A stretch of DNA of 64,000 nt, from the NCBI RefSeq assembly GCF_002005225.1, contig NZ_CP019724.1, positions 2,668,501 through 2,732,500 of the forward strand, read 5' to 3'. The position numbers and the translations under genes are program-made. Every line of letters begins with the position of its first letter. Position 1 is the stretch's first letter. The stretch comes from Streptomyces pactum (GTDB taxonomy: Bacteria; Actinomycetota; Actinomycetes; Streptomycetales; Streptomycetaceae). Below the pieces are notes generated by a model. The model searched no databases. It was given only the letters and a program-made list of their open reading frames with translations, and was not told where the DNA came from. Positions 53,001-61,239 of this stretch are shown here, piece after piece.

Positions 53001-53182
53001 CGTGCGGCGGTGGCGAACTCCTCGACGAGGCGGGTCTTGCCGACCCCTGCCTCGCCGCCGAGCAGCAGCGCCTGCGGCTCGGCGGTGTCGGCGCGCGCGA
53101 GCGCGTCCTGCAACGTGTCCAGTTCGCCGGCGCGGCCGACGAACACGGGACTGACGGACCTGGTCTCCACGGACCCGAGCAT
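50096..53182 (-). CDS. Large LuxR-family ATPase regulator
   Basis: This 1028-residue LAL-type regulator has an N-terminal AAA/NACHT-like ATPase domain with Walker A GGEAGVGKTR near residue 40 and a Walker-B-like LVLEDLHWADAS near 155, a long tetratricopeptide-like helical region (about 400-930) and a C-terminal LuxR helix-turn-helix (LTSRERDVLHLVSEGRTNRQ onward, residues about 960-1010). Such proteins activate pathway genes, often for antibiotics or sugars. ATG at 53182 is preferred; the in-frame GTG at 53260 lies in the hairpin terminator of the upstream gene. The target is not known. Confidence 0.88.
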   Translation of the reverse strand: MLGSVETRSVSPVFVGRAGELDTLQDALARADTAEPQALLLGGEAGVGKTRLVEEFATAARRQDAVVALGGCVEIGADGLPFASFSTALRALRRQLPGELAAAAAGQEEELARLLPELGESTPGAGGGRHDEESMARLFELTARLLERVAARHTVVLVLEDLHWADASTRHLIAYLVRTLRTGRLVVLATYRSDDIHRRHPLRPLLAELDRLRTVRRLELGRFTRDEVGRQIAGILAYEPDPLQVDEIFERSDGNAFFVEELAVAAAEGCCAGLTDSLRDLLLVRVEAMSESAQRVARIVAEGGSTVEYRLLAAVARLAEDDLIEALRAAVNANILLPAPDGDGYRFRHSLVREAVGDDLLPGERSRLNRRFAEALDADPTLVPAAERVMRLASYWYHAHDPARALPAVLDASVEARRRHAYSEQLRLLERAMELWDSAPDDVRATLRPVDYTEVYPPCGCDPATKPLRYLDLMAEAAVAGRLCGERERAMKITKRALRLLEDEQEAGAGANAGGRDPQRAAWFWTQRSLLVQAQGRGDGWRELGIAQELVRGLPPSEVHAEVLAMAANWSMLHNPGPGAVTAAERAVEYARMVGADDIELNARLTLGGLMVDAGHIDAGLAEMYQVRDLVVAQGRAAVVARSHVNLPSVLEGIGRSEEALGILREGVDLTRRMGLLESEAYVWGNLSESFISLGRWEEALEAAELSGAPGRSAAPRAGAALKRATVALARGETAEATRQLAAARAAYGTHDSMPQYRLPLAALTLGLAAAEGRLLDARAELGRALDAGFPPGTQRFGWPLLQLAAETEADARGLPVAEEGRAEALDRLAEAAKSLTTGAPVWLAHEKWVRAELHRAEGRDTPGIWWEAVTAFECLERPYELARVRHRLAGALLETGGEDERARATELLRLARTVADHLGARPLADAVGLLAQRARLTRGRAAGSAAPADPAEALGLTSRERDVLHLVSEGRTNRQIAEALFISPKTASVHVSNILAKLGVAGRGEAAAVAHRLALFPAGRLTSRSAE

Positions 53183-53213
53183 CGCACGCGGGTCCGACAG
53201 TGCGACAACGGTT

Positions 53214-53247
53214 TCGGGGAGGACGGCCGTGCGGCCGTCCTCCCCGA
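53214..53247 (-). terminator. Hairpin after the 61 aa gene
   Basis: A 16 bp perfect stem (TCGGGGAGGACGGCCG with its complement), 2 nt loop, lies 10 bp after the stop of the 61 aa gene and just before the LuxR gene. It would separate the two units. Confidence 0.8.
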
Positions 53248-53256
53248 GTCCCCCGT

Positions 53257-53442
53257 TCACGCGGCCCGGGTGAACCGGTGCCGCCGGTACCGGAAGCTAT
53301 GGCTCTCGGCCTCGGCGGTGCCCTTGGCCGCCTCGCGGCGGGCGGCGCGCCGGGCACGGACGGCCTCGCGGGCCAGCCGCTCCTCGTCGGCGCGGCGGAT
53401 CAGTTCGGCGGTGCGGGTCTGCTGGATCTCGTACTCGAACAT
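53257..53442 (-). CDS. Small Arg-rich conserved protein (61 aa)
   Basis: This 61-residue protein starts MFEYEIQQTRTAELIRRAD and has a highly basic helix (EAVRARRAARREAAKG), ending RHRFTRAA. GAGGG lies 8 nt before the ATG at 53442. It is followed by a strong terminator, which supports a real mono-genic transcript. Function unknown. Confidence 0.7.
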   Translation of the reverse strand: MFEYEIQQTRTAELIRRADEERLAREAVRARRAARREAAKGTAEAESHSFRYRRHRFTRAA

Positions 53443-53601
53443 GGTGTGTCCCTCGGGTCCCTCGTGAGAGCCGGTGCCGGCTCGGTTTCGGCTTCGCTCG
53501 CTGCTTGCTCGCGATGCCTCAACCTTCGTCTCCCAGGGGGGGTGCGCCACATCGGGTAAGTTCCGCATCTTCGGCACCGGCGGGGGGGCCTTAGACGTGC
53601 G

Positions 53602-53653
53602 TGAGGGGTCTTAGGGCGGGCGCCGGGGCGCGCCGATTCCCTAAGACCCCTCA
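53602..53653. terminator. Long inverted repeat between the 61 aa and DUF-like membrane genes
   Basis: A 15 bp perfect stem, TGAGGGGTCTTAGGG and its complement, with a 22 nt loop lies 11 bp past the stop of the 212-residue membrane gene and would terminate it on the minus strand. The loop itself is GC-rich. Confidence 0.7.
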
Positions 53654-53663
53654 GCGGGTCCGG

Positions 53664-54302
53664 TCAGCCGGTGGACGGCAGCCCGAGCAGGATGTCCGTG
53701 TACTTCAGGACGGCGAGGAGCAGTCCGATGACGCCGAGGGCGACACCCGCCCAGGCGACCGACTTGATCCACGGGGCCTGCGACCGGCCGGGCGCGCCGA
53801 ACGCGGGACGGGCCAGCACCACGACGCCGACGATCAGCGCGACCAGGGCGAACAGGCCGCCCCAGAGCGCGGTGGCGTGCCAGGCGTTGCCGTAGCCCTT
53901 CTCGATCAGCATGCCGACGTCGGAGGACGAGGACGTCTCCAACTGGCCGATCAGCGACTCGCGCGCGGAGGCCACGGTGCCGACCCAGCTCCCGGTCAGC
54001 GACACGATGCCGAGCCCCGCGGAGACGACGGCGCCCGCGCCCTGGCCGACGCCGGTGGGGCCCTCGTCCGCGGCGGCACCGGTCGCGGCGTCCCCGGCGT
54101 CCTCGTCCTCGGCCGCGGCCTCGTCCTTGGCTACGGCGTCGGCGTCGGCGTCGGCCGAGACGTGGTCCGTCCCGGCGTCGTCGCCGGCCGGGGCCTCGGT
54201 GCCGGCGGTCTCGCTCCCTGCCTTCTCAGGGGCGACGGCCGCCTGGTCCGTCTTGTCCTCGTCGGTCTTCACGCCGGTCTCGTCCACTGTCTTCGTTCCC
54301 AT
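53664..54302 (-). CDS. Predicted membrane protein with acidic N terminus
   Basis: This 212-residue protein has about 85 N-terminal residues rich in Glu, Asp, Ala and Gly (for example SADADADAVAKDEAAAEDED), then three hydrophobic helices (about 85-105, 148-167, 183-203) with a short loop SSSSDVGMLIEKGYGNAWH. No recognised domain. ATG at 54302, with an alternative start three codons earlier. Function unknown. Confidence 0.72.
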   Translation of the reverse strand: MGTKTVDETGVKTDEDKTDQAAVAPEKAGSETAGTEAPAGDDAGTDHVSADADADAVAKDEAAAEDEDAGDAATGAAADEGPTGVGQGAGAVVSAGLGIVSLTGSWVGTVASARESLIGQLETSSSSDVGMLIEKGYGNAWHATALWGGLFALVALIVGVVVLARPAFGAPGRSQAPWIKSVAWAGVALGVIGLLLAVLKYTDILLGLPSTG

Positions 54303-54337
54303 GTCTCGCACCGTACGGACGCTGTCTGAGAGGTCCC

Positions 54338-54922
54338 TTAATGATCCTTTTGAGCGGCACGCGCGCGTGCCTCACGTGCCGCACGCCATTCGGGCGCGAG
54401 CACCGCCCACACCTCCGTGTCCTGGCGGGCGCCCCGGTAGGGGAAGCTCTCGCGCAGCACGCCCTCACGCATCATGCCGAGCCGCCGGGCGGCGTTGACA
54501 CTCGGGGTGTTCGCCGACGAGGCGTGCCACTCCACGCGGTGCATGCCGCGTTCGTCGAAAGCCCAGTCGATCAGGACCCGGGCACCGCGTGTGACCAGGC
54601 CGCGGCCCGTTCCGGCGGGCTCCAGCCAGCAGCCGATCTCGCACAGGCCGGTGGCCGCGTCGAAGACCCGGAAGAGCAGGCCGCCGACGAGCTTGCCGTC
54701 CAGCCACAGCCCGTGCAGGAATCCGCTGTCGGCGGCGCGCCGGTCCGCGTACGACTGGAGCAGTTGACGGGCGGAGTCGACGTCGGTGGCCTTCGTCCCG
54801 AAGGGGATGTGCCGTGTGATGAACTCCCTGCCACGGTCCAGGTGGGCCAGGAACTCCTCGGCGTGCCAGGTCTCCAGGGGGCGCAGTTCGGCTCCGTCGT
54901 CACCCAGTGGTATCGCGTACAT
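54338..54922 (-). CDS. GNAT-family acetyltransferase
   Basis: This 194-residue acetyltransferase resembles ribosomal-protein serine/alanine N-acetyltransferases (RimJ/RimL type). Motif A is EPAGTGRGLVTRGARVLIDWAF (pyrophosphate-binding Q/RxxGxG/A variant, read in parts), and NTPSVNAARRLGMMREGVLRES is the typical C-terminal segment. Its ATG at 54922 lies inside the end of the MMPL gene (23 bp overlap), so the two are translationally coupled. Confidence 0.87.
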   Translation of the reverse strand: MYAIPLGDDGAELRPLETWHAEEFLAHLDRGREFITRHIPFGTKATDVDSARQLLQSYADRRAADSGFLHGLWLDGKLVGGLLFRVFDAATGLCEIGCWLEPAGTGRGLVTRGARVLIDWAFDERGMHRVEWHASSANTPSVNAARRLGMMREGVLRESFPYRGARQDTEVWAVLAPEWRAAREARARAAQKDH

Positions 54923-57146
54923 CCCGCTGCCGTTCCTCCTCCGCAAGGACGTCCGCCACCTCGGCGTCCGTCGCCGCGGCCAGCCTCTCATGGGCCGCGC
55001 GGCACTCGGGCGGCTCGATGCTGATGCGCGGCAGGAGCCTGTCCAGCCGGCGTGGCAGCCACCAGTTGGCGCTGCCGAGCAGATGCATCAGGGCGGGCAC
55101 CAGGAGGGTCCGCAGGACGAAGGCGTCCAGGGCGACGGCGGCGGCGAGCGCGATGCCGAACATGGCGATGACCCGGTCGCCGCTGAGGACGAAGGCGAGG
55201 AACACCGAGATCATGATGACCGCGGCGGAGTTGATCACCCGGCTGGTCTCGGCCAGGCCGACGCGGACGGCACGGCGGTTGTCGCCGGTCTCCAGCCACT
55301 CCTCGTACATGCGGCTGACCAGGAACACCTGGTAGTCCATGGAGAGCCCGAAGAGCACCGACACCATGATCACGGGCAGGAAGGGCTCGATCGGACCGGC
55401 GCTGCCCAGGCCGAGCAGTTCGCTCCCCCAGCCCCACTGGAAGATCGCCACGACGATGCCGAAGGACGCGGCCACGGCGGCGACGTTCATCGCGGCGGCC
55501 TTGACCGGAATGCCGATGGACCGGAAGGCCAGCAGGAGCAGCAGGCAGCCGAGGCCCACGACGACGCCGACGAAGAGCGGCAGCTTGCCGACGATGACGT
55601 CGGCGAAGTCGTCGTAGCCGGCCGTCACGCCGCCGACGTGCACGTCGAGCGCAGTGCCGGCCTCGGCCCGCGGCAGCACCTCGGAGCGCAGCCGTTCGAC
55701 GAGGTCGCTGGTGGACCGGGACTGCGGGGACGACTCGGGTACGACGACGAGGTACGCGGTGTCGCCGCCGGAGTCGTACGTCACCGGGGTCACCGAGGAG
55801 ACGCCCTCGGTGGTGCGCAGGGAGGCGTCGAGATTGTCCAGGGCGAGCCGGTCCTCGGCCCCGCCGACCTCGGTGACGAGGGTGAGGGGGCCGTTGACGC
55901 CGGGGCCGAAGCCCTCGGCGAGGAGGTCGTAGGCCTGCCGGGTGGTGGTGCCCTCGGGGTCGTTGCCCTGGTCGGAGGTGCCCAGGCGCAGTCCGAGGGT
56001 GGGCAGCGCGAGGACGGTGACGACGACGAGGGCGAGGGCGCCGAGCAGCTTGGGGTGGCGTTCCACGAACGCCGACCAGCGGGCGGCGAACCCGGTGGGC
56101 AGCTCGGGTTCGGGCCCGTGCTCGGCGAGCCTGCGCCGCTCGCGTCGGCTCAGGGCGCGCGGGCCGATGTACGACAGCAGCGCCGGCAGCAGGGTCACGG
56201 AGGCCGTGACGGTGAGCACGACGGTCAGCGAGGCGGCGATGGCCACGCCGTTGAGGAAGCTGAGACGGAGGATCAGCATGCCCAGCAGGGCGATGCAAAC
56301 GGTGGCACCCGCGAAGACGACCGCGCGTCCCGTGGTGGCGACGGCGTTCTCCGCGGCCTTTGCGACGGTGAGTCCCCGCTTCAGTCCGCGCCGGTGTCTG
56401 GTGACGATGAACAGCGCGTAGTCGATGCCGACGCCGAGTCCGATGAGGGTGCCCAGCATGGGCGCGAAGTCGGCGACGGTCATGGCGTGGCCGAGCAGGG
56501 TGATGCCTGCGTAGGCGGTGCCGACGGAGACCAGCGCGGTGGCGATGGGCAGCACGGCGGCGGCGAGGGAGCCGAAGGCGAGGAAGAGCACGACCGCGGC
56601 CACGGCCACCCCGAGGACCTCGGCGAGGTGGCCGCCCGGCGCCTCGGTGAGCGCTACGGCGCCGCCGCCCAGTTCGACCTGGAGCCCGTCCGTCTCGGCC
56701 GCCTCGGCGGTGTCGACCACCGCCCGCGCCTCGGCCGCGTCGATGTCCTGCGAGGCGTCCCGGAAGGTGACCGAGGCGTACGCGGTGTGGGCGTCCTCGC
56801 TGATCAGCGGCGATTCGGGGTCGTCGTACGGGTTGGTCACCGAGGCCACCTGGGGCAGGTCCGCGATGCGGTCCAGGGTGCGGGTCATGGCCTGTTCGAC
56901 GTCGGTGGCTCGGACCGTGCCGGCCGTCGTGTGCCAGACGATCGTGTCACCGGCGCCGCCGAGTCCGGGGAAGCCGTCGGCGAGCAACTGGGAGGCACGG
57001 CCGGAGTCGGTGCCCGGAACTCCGTAGTCGTTGGAGTACGCGGACCCGGTGACCGCGGCGGCCGTGGCGACCCCGCCGAAGGCGAGGAGCCAGAGCAGGA
57101 CGGCGACGAGGCGGCGTCGGACACACCAGCGTGCAAGGGCTGCCAC
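54900..57146 (-). CDS. MMPL-type RND exporter
   Basis: This 748-residue RND transporter of the MMPL family has an N-terminal helix (AVLLWLLAFGGVATAA), two extracytoplasmic domains and two blocks of helices. The second block contains VSVLFGLSMDYQVFLVSRMYE, a signature of the family; the first has GTLIGLGVGIDYALFIVTRHR. Members export lipids or siderophore-like products. GTG at 57146 has GGGAG 8 nt upstream; earlier starts from 57227 are possible. It overlaps the GNAT gene. A palindrome GAACA-GT-TGTTC lies about 45 bp upstream. Confidence 0.88.
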   Translation of the reverse strand: MAALARWCVRRRLVAVLLWLLAFGGVATAAAVTGSAYSNDYGVPGTDSGRASQLLADGFPGLGGAGDTIVWHTTAGTVRATDVEQAMTRTLDRIADLPQVASVTNPYDDPESPLISEDAHTAYASVTFRDASQDIDAAEARAVVDTAEAAETDGLQVELGGGAVALTEAPGGHLAEVLGVAVAAVVLFLAFGSLAAAVLPIATALVSVGTAYAGITLLGHAMTVADFAPMLGTLIGLGVGIDYALFIVTRHRRGLKRGLTVAKAAENAVATTGRAVVFAGATVCIALLGMLILRLSFLNGVAIAASLTVVLTVTASVTLLPALLSYIGPRALSRRERRRLAEHGPEPELPTGFAARWSAFVERHPKLLGALALVVVTVLALPTLGLRLGTSDQGNDPEGTTTRQAYDLLAEGFGPGVNGPLTLVTEVGGAEDRLALDNLDASLRTTEGVSSVTPVTYDSGGDTAYLVVVPESSPQSRSTSDLVERLRSEVLPRAEAGTALDVHVGGVTAGYDDFADVIVGKLPLFVGVVVGLGCLLLLLAFRSIGIPVKAAAMNVAAVAASFGIVVAIFQWGWGSELLGLGSAGPIEPFLPVIMVSVLFGLSMDYQVFLVSRMYEEWLETGDNRRAVRVGLAETSRVINSAAVIMISVFLAFVLSGDRVIAMFGIALAAAVALDAFVLRTLLVPALMHLLGSANWWLPRRLDRLLPRISIEPPECRAAHERLAAATDAEVADVLAEEERQRDVRDTTG

Positions 57147-57365
57147 GAACGTGCTCCCAGGGGTGTCTGATTGTGGATCTTTGACCGGGAACAGTTGTTC
57201 ATGGAGCGAACGGCCCGCAAAGAACACATGAGCAATGCGCAGTCACTCTTTCAGCCAAAAGTGATCGTTTGCGCTTTTCGTGGGCTTATTCACATGAGTG
57301 GAGCCGGTGCGCGGGACGATCGGATGAACGTGTCGTTCCCTACGGGCGATGCGCAGCCGAACGCC
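57147..57365 (-). promoter_or_regulatory. AT-richer MMPL upstream region
   Basis: This stretch is unusually low in GC for the window (for example AAGTGATCGTTTGCGC) and contains GAACA-GT-TGTTC at 57189-57200. It probably holds the MMPL promoter and an operator. A small plus-strand ORF here was not accepted as a gene. Confidence 0.45.
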
Positions 57366-57399
57366 TGAGGGGTCGCACCCGACCGGGTGCGACCCCTCA
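57366..57399 (-). terminator. Terminator after gatB
   Basis: A 15 bp perfect stem, TGAGGGGTCGCACCC and its complement, loop GACC, starts 23 bp beyond the gatB stop. Confidence 0.85.
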
Positions 57400-57421
57400 C
57401 AACAAGCGATGCCGGGCGGGC

Positions 57422-58936
57422 TCAGCCCTCGCTGACGCCCAGCTTCTCCAGGATCAGCTCCTTGACGCGGGCCGCGTCCGCCTGGCCCCGGGTCGCCTTC
57501 ATGACCGCGCCGACCAGGGCGCCGACCGCGGCCACCTTGCCGCCGCGGATCTTGTCCACGACGCCCTGGTTGCCGGCGATGGCCTCGTCGACGGCGGCGG
57601 TGAGCGCGCCCTCGTCCGAGACGACCTTCAGACCGCGCTTGTCGACGACCTCGTCCGGCGTGCCCTCACCGGCGAGGACGCCCAGGATGACCTGGCGGGC
57701 CAGCTTGTCGTTCAGGTCGCCCTTGGCGACCAGCTCGGCGACCCGGGCGACCTGCACCGGCGTGATCGCCAGCTCGTCGAGCGCCTTGCCCGACTCGTTG
57801 GCGCTGCGGGCCAGCTCGCCCATCCACCACTTACGGGCGGACGCCGCGTCGGCGCCGGCGTCGATCGTGGCGACGATCGGGTCCAGCGCACCGGCGTTCA
57901 GGATCGACTGCATGTCGTTGCCGGAGATGCCCCACTCCTCGCGGAGCCGGTTGCGGCGCACCAGCGGCAGCTCGGGCAGGGCGGAGCGGATCTCCTCGAC
58001 CCACTCGCGGGAGGGGGCCACGGGCACCAGGTCGGGCTCCGGGAAGTACCGGTAGTCCTCGGCCTCCTCCTTCACGCGGCCCGAGGTCGTGGACCCCGTG
58101 TCCTCGTGGAAGTGGCGGGTCTCCTGGATGATCGTGCCGCCGTCGTTCAGCACGGCCGCGTGCCGCTGGATCTCGAAGCGGGCCGCGCGCTCGACGGACC
58201 GCAGCGAGTTGACGTTCTTGGTCTCGCTGCGGGTGCCGAACTTCTCCCGGCCGTGCGGGCGCAGCGACAGGTTCACGTCGCAGCGCATCTGGCCCATCTC
58301 CATGCGGGCCTCGGACACGCCGAGCGCGCGGATGAGCTCGCGCAGCTCGCGGACGTAGGCCCGGGCGACCTCGGGGGCCCGCTCGCCCGCTCCCTCGATC
58401 GGCTTGGTGACGATCTCGATGAGCGGGATGCCGGCGCGGTTGTAGTCGAGCAGGGAGTGCGAGGCGCCGTGGATACGGCCCGTGGCGCCGCCGACGTGCG
58501 TCGACTTGCCGGTGTCCTCCTCCATGTGGGCGCGCTCGATCTGGACGCGGAAGGTCTCGCCGTCCTCCAGTTGCACGTCGAGGTAGCCGTCGAAGGCGAT
58601 CGGCTCGTCGTACTGGGAGGTCTGGAAGTTCTTCGGCATGTCCGGATAGAAGTAGTTCTTCCGGGCGAAGCGGCACCATTGCGCGATCTCGCAGTTCAGC
58701 GCGAGACCGATCCGGATCGCCGACTCGACGCCGGTCGCGTTGACGACCGGGAGCGCGCCGGGCATGCCGAGGCAGACGGGGCAGGTCTGGGTGTTGGGGT
58801 CGGCGCCCAGTGCGGTCGAACAGCCGCAGAACATCTTGGTCCGGGTGCCGAGTTCGACATGGACCTCGAGGCCCATGACGGGGTCGTACGACGCCAGCGC
58901 GTCCTCGTACGACACCAGGTCGGTCGTGGTGGTCAC
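57422..58936 (-). CDS. gatB: Asp/Glu-tRNA amidotransferase subunit B
   Basis: This 504-residue subunit of the GatCAB complex activates Glu-tRNA(Gln) or Asp-tRNA(Asn) with ATP and accepts ammonia from GatA. It has [19 protein letters not shown] and [16 protein letters not shown] with the zinc Cys motifs, then [14 protein letters not shown] and a helical C-terminal tail. ATG at 58936. It is last in the operon gatC-gatA-79 aa-gatB. Confidence 0.95.
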   Translation of the reverse strand: MTTTTDLVSYEDALASYDPVMGLEVHVELGTRTKMFCGCSTALGADPNTQTCPVCLGMPGALPVVNATGVESAIRIGLALNCEIAQWCRFARKNYFYPDMPKNFQTSQYDEPIAFDGYLDVQLEDGETFRVQIERAHMEEDTGKSTHVGGATGRIHGASHSLLDYNRAGIPLIEIVTKPIEGAGERAPEVARAYVRELRELIRALGVSEARMEMGQMRCDVNLSLRPHGREKFGTRSETKNVNSLRSVERAARFEIQRHAAVLNDGGTIIQETRHFHEDTGSTTSGRVKEEAEDYRYFPEPDLVPVAPSREWVEEIRSALPELPLVRRNRLREEWGISGNDMQSILNAGALDPIVATIDAGADAASARKWWMGELARSANESGKALDELAITPVQVARVAELVAKGDLNDKLARQVILGVLAGEGTPDEVVDKRGLKVVSDEGALTAAVDEAIAGNQGVVDKIRGGKVAAVGALVGAVMKATRGQADAARVKELILEKLGVSEG

Positions 58937-58951
58937 GGTGAAACTTCCCTC

Positions 58952-59187
58952 TCAGCCCAGCAGGACGTCGTCGTCGCCCAGGCGCTTCAGCTCGCGGTAG
59001 AGGATGGCGAGGTTGGTGACGACCGCTGCTCCGGTCACGACGGCGTCGAGCAGCCGCAGCGTGTCGTTGTCGCCGCGGGCCTTCTTGATCTGCTTGTAGA
59101 CCCCGACGGCGCCGAACGCCGACGTGGCCATCGAGACGTACAGGCCGGACCGGGACTTCTTGAAGCCCTTGGCCTTGGTCAGTGCGC

Positions 59188-59191
<4 letters not shown>
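58952..59191 (-). CDS. Small membrane-associated protein (79 aa) within gat operon
   Basis: This 79-residue protein starts [20 protein letters not shown] (GTG start) and has hydrophobic segments [11 protein letters not shown] and [19 protein letters not shown], suggesting one or two helices. Its GTG overlaps the gatA stop (GTGA), and it ends 15 bp before gatB, so it is co-translated with the amidotransferase. I do not recognise a function; retained between gatA and gatB it may be linked to the operon. Confidence 0.75.
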
Positions 59192-60681
<1,490 letters not shown>

Positions 60682-60686
60682 GGCGA

Positions 60687-60983
60687 TTACTCCTCCCCCA
60701 GGATCTGCGGCACCTTGAAACGCTGCTGCTCCTGGGCCGGGGCGCCGGAGAGCGCCTGCGCGGGCGTGAGCGACGGACGGACCTCGTCCGGCCGCATGAC
60801 GTTCGTCAGCGGGAGCGGGTGCGAGGTCGGCGGTACGTCTTGGTCGGCGACCTCGCTGACGCGGGCGACCGCGCCGATGATGTCGTCAAGCTGTCCCGCG
60901 AAGTGCTCGAGCTCTTCGGGCTTCAGCTCCAGACGCGCCAGCCGGGCGAGGTGGGCGACCTCCTCGCGCGTGATGCCAGGCAT
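60687..60983 (-). CDS. gatC: Asp/Glu-tRNA amidotransferase subunit C
   Basis: This 98-residue subunit stabilises GatA. It starts [20 protein letters not shown] and ends with PQILGEE, the normal GatC pattern. ATG at 60983. It is the first gene of the gat operon. A TAGGAT (minus strand, 61054-61049) is a possible -10 box, with direct repeats of TTGCCCAA between it and the start. Confidence 0.95.
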   Translation of the reverse strand: MPGITREEVAHLARLARLELKPEELEHFAGQLDDIIGAVARVSEVADQDVPPTSHPLPLTNVMRPDEVRPSLTPAQALSGAPAQEQQRFKVPQILGEE

Positions 60984-61009
60984 GCAGCGTTCCTCTGGGG
61001 TGAGTGTGT

Positions 61010-61055
61010 GGTTTGGGCAAATCGGCTTGGGCAAGTCGGTTTGGCCCAATCCTAT
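61010..61055 (-). repeat. Short direct repeats upstream of gatC
   Basis: On the minus strand the DNA reads CCAAACCGACTTGCCCAAG and then CCGATTTGCCCAAACC: about three degenerate copies of a 14 bp unit (TTGCCCAA-CCGA). The TAGGAT element precedes them. They would lie in the 5' leader of the gat transcript. Confidence 0.5.
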
Positions 61056-61239
61056 GGGGCCGGGCCCCGTGGCCGTTAAACGGTTTCCCCCGGGGCCGCT
61101 CCCCGGCGCCGCGCGGCCCGGGCGGTACCGCCCGGGAAGTGGTCGTCGCGGAGGTCCGGCCCGAGGAAGGAACGCGCACGCGTCGACCGCCGCGCACGGT
61201 GGTCAGGTCACGCGTCGACCGCCACGCACGGTGGTCAGG

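Noticed and set aside
53183..53260. Earlier GTG start of the LuxR regulator at 53260
   Set aside because: The extra codons are the strong hairpin that follows the 61 aa gene; the ATG at 53182 removes them.
57171..57368. Plus-strand ORF of 65 codons upstream of the MMPL gene
   Set aside because: No ribosome site, no codon bias, and it covers the probable promoter region. It could be kept only with transcription evidence.
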